This document shows positions 32,937-34,580 of a DNA stretch of 34,580 bases, piece after piece; the stretch's first letter is position 1, and each line of letters opens with the position of its first letter. Source of the stretch: JACQPU01 sp039961715 (lineage in GTDB: Bacteria; Bacteroidota; Ignavibacteria; UBA10030); NCBI GenBank assembly GCA_039961715.1, contig JABRVW010000044.1, positions 1 to 34,580 of the forward strand. The letters run 5' to 3'. The notes below the pieces were generated by a model. It had not been told where the DNA came from, searched no databases, and worked only from the letters and a program-made list of their open reading frames with translations. The translations under genes and the position numbers were made by a program.

Positions 32937-32967
32937 GAACGCGCGACCTACAGCTCCGGAGGCTGTC
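32937..32967 (-). repeat. Displaced 31-nt copy of the tRNA-Arg interior
   Basis: These 31 bases are identical to bases 33032-33062 inside tRNA-Arg, covering part of the T arm, the variable region and nearly the whole anticodon arm. The surrounding bases do not match, so this is a partial duplication, not a second tRNA. It could be the trace of an integration or rearrangement at the tRNA. Confidence 0.75.
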
Positions 32968-33014
32968 TGCTCGGCTGACCTTGAATACACACGAAGATGC
33001 TCTCCGATACGGAG

Positions 33015-33088
33015 TACGCCCGGCGCGACTCGAACGCGCGACCTACAGCTCCGGAGGCTGTCGCTCTATCCATCTGAGCTACGGGCGC
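33015..33088 (-). tRNA. tRNA-Arg (anticodon CCG)
   Basis: The 74-nt cloverleaf has a 7-bp acceptor stem (GCGCCCG with CGGGCGT, one G-T pair), D arm GCTC/GAGC, anticodon stem ACAGC/GCTGT with loop CTCCGGA (anticodon CCG), a T arm with the TTCGAGT loop, and discriminator A. CCA is not encoded. It lies 65 nt downstream of waaF on the same strand. No clear promoter is seen immediately upstream, so it may share the waaF transcript. Confidence 0.95.
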
Positions 33089-33153
33089 GGGAAATTCCAG
33101 ATTTCCTATGGGAATTTGCCGATTGAAAATTTCGTGGCTTCCGGCGATGGAAA

Positions 33154-34239
33154 CTACCGCTTTTTTCCCACGGATTCAATCTTGGTCTTCCGTGCCGAGC
33201 GCGCCTTCTCAAGGACCGTCATCGCCTTTGCATATACCCTTTCAGCGGAGATCCCTTTCATGCAATCGAACGTCCCGATCGGACACTCAGCTCCTCCATG
33301 AATCGAACAAGGCCGACACGACAGGCCCCGAACCTCCACTACGGCATCATGCGGGCCGTAGGGTGCAAAACCGAATTCGGGAACAGTGGCGCCAAAGATC
33401 GCGACCACAGGCGTGCCCACACCCACCGACAAATGAAGCGGGGCGCTGTCATTTGATACGACGAGATCACATCGGCGGATCAGCTCCGCCGAGCCAAGCA
33501 AACTCAGTTTTCCCGCTGCACTCACCACCATGTCGGACCCGCTCGCTCTCCTGATCTGCTCGCAAAGCTCCTCATCCTCCGGCCCGCCCACCAGGACCAC
33601 ACGGAATCCTTCCTCAGCAAACATGCCCGCCAATTCAGCAAATCGTTCCTTCAGCCATCGCTTCGTGTTCCACACCGTGCCTGGCGCAACGGCCACCATC
33701 GCCTGTTTCCGCCGCCATCCCGTCCCGGTCATCAGCCCGTCCACCTCCGCTTCCGCCTCACTCCCGGGCACAATCTGCGGGAGCTCCCTGCCCGGAGGAG
33801 CAATTCCGATGGCTCTCAATAACGAGAGATTGCGCTCGATCTCGTGCAGTGAATCGTCGTACGGGATTCGCTTGTTGAACAGGAGTCTCCCCGCACCTTT
33901 GGCAAATCCGATGCGTAGGGGAATTCCCGCACACAAGGCAAGCAGCGCGCTTCGCAAGGAGCGGTGCGGAACGAGAGCGAGATCGTATTCCCGTTTTCGC
34001 AGGTTCGCGGCCATGCGGATGAAGCCCCTGACGCCCCGATCGCGACCCCGTTTATCATACGCAACAACGTTATTCAAGGACGCGTGCGTGAGGCACACTT
34101 CGGCCGAACGGGGCACTACGACTATGTCAATCGCCGCGTCTACAAAGAAATCCTTGAGAACCTGGAGGAGCGGCATTGTCAGAATGACATCGCCAATGAA
34201 GGCCGTCTGAATGACCAGTATGCGCTTAATCCGAGCCAC
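33154..34239 (-). CDS. waaF: ADP-heptose:LPS heptosyltransferase (WaaF-type GT9)
   Basis: A 361-residue GT9 enzyme. It begins RILVIQTAFIGDVILTMPLLQVLK, the heptosyltransferase signature. The donor domain has AVAPGTVWNTKRW and VVSNDSAPLHLSVGVGTPVVAIFG, and the C-terminus SCRPCSIHGGAECPIGTFDCMKGI closely matches the Cys-rich ending of WaaF (heptosyltransferase II). It adds heptose to the LPS inner core on the cytoplasmic face of the inner membrane. The GTG start at 34239 follows AGGAGG and overlaps the LpxL-like gene by 14 nt. The WaaF assignment over other heptosyltransferases is likely, not certain. Confidence 0.88.
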   Translation of the reverse strand: MARIKRILVIQTAFIGDVILTMPLLQVLKDFFVDAAIDIVVVPRSAEVCLTHASLNNVVAYDKRGRDRGVRGFIRMAANLRKREYDLALVPHRSLRSALLALCAGIPLRIGFAKGAGRLLFNKRIPYDDSLHEIERNLSLLRAIGIAPPGRELPQIVPGSEAEAEVDGLMTGTGWRRKQAMVAVAPGTVWNTKRWLKERFAELAGMFAEEGFRVVLVGGPEDEELCEQIRRASGSDMVVSAAGKLSLLGSAELIRRCDLVVSNDSAPLHLSVGVGTPVVAIFGATVPEFGFAPYGPHDAVVEVRGLSCRPCSIHGGAECPIGTFDCMKGISAERVYAKAMTVLEKARSARKTKIESVGKKR

Positions 34240-34580
34240 CGGCCTCCTCTGCGTGCTTCCACCGGCGATGCATCCACATCCATTGATCCGGATATGCCCT
34301 GATCACGCGTTCCGTTTCCAAAAGGTGACGTTGTGTCAATTCCTTCACCGCTTCTTCGCCATACAACAAGTCGTCTGTCCTGATCTCGTTGCACAGAATC
34401 TCATACGTGCCATCCGGCTGTCGAATCACGTACAGAGCGATCAATGCGGCACCAGTCTTCAGGCAAAATACAGCAGGACCTTGAAAGACCGGAACATCCG
34501 TTCCAAAGAATTTCCTGTAAATGCTTTCCTTCGGCGCACTCTGGTCCGCGGCCACGACAACCGCCTCCCCCTGCGAAAGC
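34226..34580 (-). CDS. LpxL/HtrB-type lipid A acyltransferase, C-terminal part only
   Basis: The 3' end of a gene whose start lies beyond the right edge. About 117 residues are visible, beginning LSQGEAVVVAADQSAPKE. The segment with ADQS, FFGTDVPVFQGPAVFCLKTGAAL, and the C-terminal RHLLETERVIRAYPDQWMWMHRRWK are hallmarks of lipid A lauroyl/myristoyl acyltransferases (LpxL/LpxM family), where HRRWK is the usual ending. The HX4D catalytic motif would be outside the window. It overlaps waaF by 14 nt, so lipid A acylation and core heptose addition are encoded together. Confidence 0.85.
   Translation of the reverse strand, partial: LSQGEAVVVAADQSAPKESIYRKFFGTDVPVFQGPAVFCLKTGAALIALYVIRQPDGTYEILCNEIRTDDLLYGEEAVKELTQRHLLETERVIRAYPDQWMWMHRRWKHAEEAGGSD

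Overview
The window is about 34.6 kb of densely coding, G+C-rich bacterial chromosome. Several features point to a Gram-negative member of the FCB group, most likely near Ignavibacteria/Chlorobiota/Bacteroidota. These are a secreted beta-propeller protein with a type-9-secretion-like C-terminal domain beside two PorV/PorQ-family outer-membrane proteins, promoters resembling the Bacteroidota TTTG...TAnnTTTG pattern, and a full set of LPS/surface-glycan genes (MsbA, WaaF-like, LpxL-like, O-antigen ligase-like). The lineage is an inference from gene content; there is no rRNA or marker phylogeny here.

Layout. (1) Bases 2-1147 hold a PHP-domain hydrolase, cut at the left edge and closed by a strong hairpin. 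(2) Bases 1240-4001 hold an A+T-richer unit. On the minus strand it has a multi-pass membrane protein, a 67-residue membrane protein overlapping its 3' end, and an AAA+/Fis regulator with an aberrant GAFTGA loop. Divergent to these is a tiny secreted protein ending in three exact copies of the decapeptide SGASVPPPRP. The tiny gene has its own promoter containing a perfect palindrome, a good ribosome binding site and a strong terminator. This is the best candidate for an undescribed system: a repeat-peptide precursor with a linked membrane protein and regulator. (3) Bases 4107-8638 hold a site-2-type metalloprotease, the T9SS-like BNR protein and two PorV/PorQ-like barrels. (4) Bases 8656-15074 (plus strand) and 15041-20341 (minus strand) are a surface-polysaccharide region with a FemAB/GNAT-like protein, GT4, GT39, GT2 and GT9 glycosyltransferases, an O-antigen ligase/polymerase and an MsbA-type flippase. 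Most genes are joined by 4-nt stop/start overlaps.

(5) Bases 20414-21475 hold a DUF971 protein, tRNA-Ala(GGC) with promoter and terminator, and a lipoprotein with a c-type haem motif. (6) Bases 21485-32868 (minus strand) form a long co-directional series. In transcription order it is a TPR membrane protein, a MATE exporter, a partner-switching module (membrane GAF-PP2C phosphatase, STAS protein, RsbW-like kinase, soluble GAF-PP2C phosphatase), leuS, a WaaE-like GT2, a DUF1844 protein and nadK. (7) Bases 32869-34580 hold tRNA-Arg(CCG) with a displaced 31-nt copy of its interior, then waaF and the 3' part of an LpxL-like acyltransferase.

Taken together, much of the window serves envelope construction: lipid A acylation, heptosyl/GT9 core transfer, glycan polymerisation and ligation, export, and type-9-like secretion. 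An RsbU/RsbW/RsbV-like phosphorelay and the divergent repeat-peptide locus provide regulation. No CRISPR array, insertion sequence, integrase or rRNA was seen, and no non-coding stretch longer than 300 bases is left unexplained.
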